A stretch of DNA of 34,660 bases from Spongospora subterranea. Its lineage: Eukaryota > Endomyxa > Phytomyxea > Plasmodiophorida > Plasmodiophoridae. The notes below the pieces were generated by a model that saw only the letters and a list, made by a program, of their open reading frames with translations, searched no databases and was not told the DNA's origin. The stretch is from the NCBI GenBank assembly GCA_900404475.1, contig OUQQ01000156.1:2935-37594 (forward strand), written 5' to 3'. Shown here in pieces: positions 31,601-34,660 of the stretch (the stretch's first letter is position 1; every line of letters starts with the position of its first letter). A program made the translations under genes and the position numbers.

Positions 31601-32708
31601 TGTCGCCGAGAAGAACCGGGTTCAGAACACCCCTGATGACCTGCTTCAGCTCAATAATGTCGGAAAGGTGTTTGGGAGAACATCAGCCGTACGCGGTGTT
31701 ACTGTTGGTGTTCGCGGCGGATCCGCTTTAGCATTTCTTGGTGTTAACGGGAGTGGGAAGACGTCAGCTATCAAGTGTATGCTTGGGGAATTGTCTCCTG
31801 ATACTGGTGATGTCCATATCGCCGGTATTAACGTCGCGACAAATTCCTTCAAAGCCCGTTCTAATCTCGCTTTTGTTTCCCAATTCGATGATGCCCTGGT
31901 CGGGTCGTTATCTGCTCGTCAACAGCTGAGACTATATTCTCGTCTTCTTGTAAGGACCAGTTTCGCCCTTTCGTCAAATCTGATTGAGACTCATTCAACG
32001 TCGTAGGGAATTCCTGATTCTGTTCGTGAAGAGGTGATCGAAAGGTTCATCAATGGTGTTCATCTCAATCTCGGAGCCGATCGTCCATCTTACACTTATT
32101 CGGGTGGAATGAAGAGGAAACTGGCGGTGGCGATCTGTTTAATGAGCCAGCGACCTGTCGTGTTGATGGACGAGCCCTCTACTGGTGTCGATCCGGCGTC
32201 GCGACGTCACATGTGGTCGATGATTGATGAGGTGAAGGCGAACCCCAGTCGGTGTCTGCTTTTGACCACACACGCTCTGGATGAGGCTGAGGTGTTATGT
32301 GATCGCATATCGATAATGGTGGCGGGGGAGATTATGTGCTTAGGAAGCTCTACACATCTCAAGACCAAATACGCTTCAGCTTATCAGGTCGATATCAATT
32401 TCAATACCCCGGACGACGCCTCTGCTATTCAATCGTGGTTCGGTGCTAAATTTCCTGGGACAATGGTTGTTGAGTTCCATGAACACCGTATGAAATTCGA
32501 AGTCCCTAAACGCCACGACCTATCAATTGCGAGTTTATTTCGAATCCTCCACAGTAATCATGGACTTCCCATTCAGGATCTCAGTATTGGATCTTTACCA
32601 CTTCAAAAGATATTCCTCAAGATGGCCCAAAAAGGTGCCAGGTTGGGCCAAACTGAGTTCGTTCACGTTCAGTTGGGGGGAGGTGTTACTCCACACCATT
32701 CGTACTGA
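28606..32708 (+). CDS. ABCA-type full transporter with intact ATPase motifs
   Basis: Predicted lipid-type ABC transporter (subfamily A), 1260 residues, six exons: 28606-29662, 29716-30052, 30148-30279, 30333-30972, 31035-31949, 32007-32708; introns 53-95 nt. Layout TMD1-NBD1-TMD2-NBD2 with short external loops. NBD1: Walker A GHNGAGKTS (353-361), Q-loop Gln400, signature LSGGQ (452-456), Walker B LLDEP with Glu477, switch TTH. NBD2: Walker A GVNGSGKTS (from 958), signature SGGM, Walker B LMDEP with Glu1083, switch TTH. All catalytic residues are present. Exons 2 and 3 have exactly the same lengths (337 and 132 nt) as in the - strand paralog, and every intron phase matches. ATG 28606 is the first Met after an in-frame stop; an upstream non-coding exon is possible. 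Confidence 0.94.
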
Positions 32709-32968
32709 TAAGCAGCATCTTCTGCCAATACAAATACATTGTTTGCTGAAGTTTTCATCAATATCCATTGAACTAGACTCCCTTTGGTCCCATCCTTGTC
32801 CCATTTTCCCCGACTATAGAAGGTAGTCATGAACACATACTGGGAGTTATCAATAAATCTAGTGATTACAATTTTTTTACGATCAGTGATGCACATGCCA
32901 TATTGGACGTTCTTAATTAACACATCTATTGATTGATCGCTGTGTATCAGATCGCGAAGGCAGTTCAC
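32669..32968 (-). pseudogene. degenerate coding fragment in the inverted-repeat region
   Basis: An open frame of 99 codons without an ATG start. Its residues read like real protein (NCLRDLIHSDQSIDVLI, YVFMTTFYSRGKWDKDG). The part NCLRDLIHSDQSIDVLI is encoded again, in the opposite orientation and with a frameshift, at 33311-33360. This fits a broken copy of some repeated gene or transposon-borne ORF. Family not recognised. It overlaps the 3' end of the ABCA gene antisense. Confidence 0.35.
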
Positions 32969-33024
32969 TATTTTTGTTAAATATAATTAGTCAACTACTT
33001 TCCACATTCATAATTTGATCCATA
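32902..33024 (-). repeat. inverted-repeat segment A1 (pairs with 33240-33365)
   Basis: The reverse complement of this segment matches 33240-33365 over its whole length with scattered substitutions and small indels. The matching blocks include ATGAATGTGGAAAGTAGTTGA, GTGAACTGCC and ATCAAT(C/A)ATAGATGT. The similarity extends weakly further left to about 32880. Both copies carry codons for the same short peptide stretch. Confidence 0.75.
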
Positions 33025-33070
33025 CAGTAGATGTAAAACCAATAAATGATGTGCATGGCTAATGGTTTCT

Positions 33071-33227
33071 TCGGTCCTCATCACGTAATATTGAACCTAA
33101 TTAAGAAGCTGGAAAGCAACCTTAATGAGAGGATGACTAACAAATGAATCTAATCGGGTATCATGTTCCAGGCGTGGGATATTTCCCTTGGCTGAGTCTG
33201 TTAACGATCAGTCATCTACATGACTTA
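33071..33227 (+). repeat. inverted-repeat segment A2 (pairs with 33365-33511)
   Basis: The reverse complement matches 33365-33511, including TCATGTAGATGACTGATCGT, ATGATACCCGATTAGATTCA and TCACGTAATATTGAACC versus its partner. In this orientation it encodes GPHHVILNLIKKLESN; the partner on the - strand encodes GPHHVILNLIKNLKSN. It is thus an inverted duplicate of a coding fragment. Confidence 0.75.
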
Positions 33228-33239
33228 ATTTAAAACATC

Positions 33240-33365
33240 TATGGATTGAATTATGAATGTGGAAAGTAGTTGAACATATATTTGAAAATAAATAGCTCGT
33301 GAACTGCCCTTCGCGGTCTGATTAACAACGATCAATCGATAGATGTACTATTGAGAGCGTCCAAT
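33240..33365 (+). repeat. inverted-repeat segment B1 (copy of A1)
   Basis: Inverted copy of 32902-33024. It directly follows segment A2, so A2+B1 (33071-33365) form one contiguous + strand unit. A one-base insertion near 33310 breaks the peptide frame relative to the A1 copy. Confidence 0.75.
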
Positions 33366-33511
33366 AAGTCATGTAGATGACTGATCGTTAACAGACGCAG
33401 CCAAGAGATCAACCCCAGGCCTGGGACATGATACCCGATTAGATTCATCCTCTTTATCAGGGTTGCTTTTCAGATTCTTGATTAGGTTCAGTATTACGTG
33501 ATGAGGACCGA
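33365..33511 (-). repeat. inverted-repeat segment B2 (copy of A2)
   Basis: Inverted copy of 33071-33227. On the - strand it lies inside an open frame (33369-33572) containing NVYCIGPHHVILNLIK. Together with A1 it forms the - strand unit, which is interrupted by the + strand unit A2+B1. Confidence 0.75.
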
Positions 33512-33925
33512 TGCAATATACGTTTTCGGGTTTCTTGTTGACATTATAGGGGTCGCCCTTCAAAGCAGACAACCTCTAAGTTGTTGACCGCATCGAGAAT
33601 GTGGAAGGGCACATAATGAAAAATATAGGCGGGAGCAGTAGGACAATCATCATATCGTCAATTGATGAGTCAGTTGAATTGACTTCTGTCAAATCACCAT
33701 GACACTGTTACACATGCTCCGTCATAATGTATCCATGGATGACTGTACTCACCGTACCCTCTGGTGACGCCATAAAGCCGCCAGTTATCAAGAACACTGT
33801 TTGATCAATGTCTTGATGATCGTGTTGCCGATCTAGTATTGCGCCCGGCAACTATCAGGGGCGCCGATCCCCGATAACAGCGAACAAAATTAGACAGCTT
33901 TATTACACCGAAAAAGCCCCGTAAC
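33512..33925. other. non-coding stretch before the retroelement fragment
   Basis: About 410 bases in which I see no supported gene. It may contain the 5' part (LTR or leader) of the retroelement that follows, but no LTR boundary can be recognised because only one end is in the window. Confidence 0.4.
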
Positions 33926-34660
33926 ATGGGGAACGGTGACAGCGATGACAGGCGCTACACTGCCTTCCTCCGAGAACGAGGAACTGCAGCTCCTTCAAGA
34001 CTGAACACCATATCACCAGATGAGGCAAGGTATCCTTTTTTTAGCTTGGATGAAAGGAAAACAGGCACTTCTTGATATAAATGGAGAAGAGTTTCCCACG
34101 AGTCATGCAGTTGATCATGCTTTCGACCTTCCTGCTCCGGATAAGCAGGATGTCCGAGTTCGTGAACATTCTCAAATGTCGCGAGTCAACAACGCTATCC
34201 ATAACCATCCGTTAGAGAAAGTAGGATTTGAAATTCCACTGTCGTCTGGAATCACGATTTCGGATACGTTTCGTGCAGCTGTGGATGATGGTGCCGATTT
34301 GGTAATTATTGGGTCAACCATTGTCGAAATCTGTCCACAGTCCCTGTTCAGTCTGAAAACCTTCAGTTGCGTTTAGCGAATACTACCTATTTTGCTTGTA
34401 AGAAAAGTCTACTTCTGGATGTCACCATTTTACCAATGCGGGGCCAATCATAATTCGTGCGCAAAGGTTTTATGTAATTGATGACGAGATGCCTGAAGTT
34501 TTATTGGGAAGACCTCTGTTACGCCGATTGGGAATTGATGTTGAATCCCAGCTATGCTCGCTGGCTATCAAAGAAAGTGAAAAGGAACCTGATTGCCAAG
34601 ATGACATGGACAAGGACTTTCCGGAAAGTATTTTGGGAGACAACAATGACGCAGAACTTC
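33926..34660 (+). pseudogene. frameshifted LTR-retrotransposon gag/protease fragment
   Basis: A 49-codon frame from ATG 33926 (MGNGDSDDRRY..) overlaps a second frame from about 34020 to 34376. The second contains an aspartic-protease-like active-site stretch, AAVDDGADLVIIG, at about 34278-34316. Protease-like sequence then continues in two other frames: KKSLLLDVTILP around 34402-34437, then FYVIDDEMPEVLLGRPLL around 34470-34522 and open to the window end. The D-x-G-A-D core and the EVLLGRPLL block are typical of retroelement (Ty3-like) proteases. The frame changes indicate decay, although programmed frameshifting or sequencing error cannot be excluded for a single site. The reverse transcriptase would lie beyond the window. 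Confidence 0.65.

Noticed and set aside
32902..33511. Simple hairpin or foldback transposon with terminal inverted repeats
   Set aside because: The order A1-A2-B1-B2 is not palindromic (a hairpin would be A1-A2-A2'-A1'), and the copies carry protein-coding fragments.

Overview
This window is nuclear DNA from a flagellated, probably unicellular eukaryote. Spliceosomal introns interrupt most genes, most of them 45-60 nt. The products are eukaryotic: ribosomal protein eL43, HOPS subunit VPS39, parkin, PARL, a CARMIL-like RhoGAP, axonemal CFAP58, mitochondrial Obg GTPase and ABCA transporters. I rebuilt 53 introns by matching GT/AG (one GC/AG) borders, reading phase and family alignment. The lineage cannot be fixed from the sequence alone. 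CFAP58 implies a motile cilium or flagellum.

Layout: 1-1.0 kb holds a short direct repeat and a two-exon unknown gene (+). 1.08-1.43 kb is eL43 (-). 2.09-2.97 kb is a single-exon, bacterial-looking TatD nuclease (+), whose stop lies 11 bp from that of a small secreted Lys-rich protein (-). 3.55-6.94 kb is VPS39 (-, 15 exons). 7.39-8.64 kb is a parkin-type RBR ligase (-), and directly upstream on the same strand at 8.72-9.88 kb is the mitochondrial rhomboid PARL. 10.61-13.86 kb is a PH-LRR-RhoGAP protein like CARMIL-GAP (+), convergent with CFAP58 (-, 13.89-17.56 kb). 18.08-19.93 kb is the mitochondrial Obg GTPase (-).

The right half is dominated by two paralogous ABCA transporters in head-to-head orientation: 25.65-20.86 kb (-) and 28.61-32.71 kb (+). 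They share six exons and all intron phases. The + copy has intact ATPase motifs. In the - copy both Walker B catalytic glutamates are glutamine, and the NBD1 Q-loop and both signature motifs have decayed, yet the reading frame is open throughout. Between them lie a type I membrane protein gene (+, 26.56-27.65 kb) and a cluster of AATCGATT-type palindromic motifs just upstream of the + ABCA start.

The end (32.7-34.66 kb) is repeat territory: nested, mutually inverted copies of a degenerate coding fragment, then a frameshifted LTR-retrotransposon-type gag/protease region running off the window.

The strongest leads are the PARL-parkin pair (two components of mitochondrial quality control placed 87 bp apart) and the double Glu-to-Gln ABCA paralog facing its active sister.
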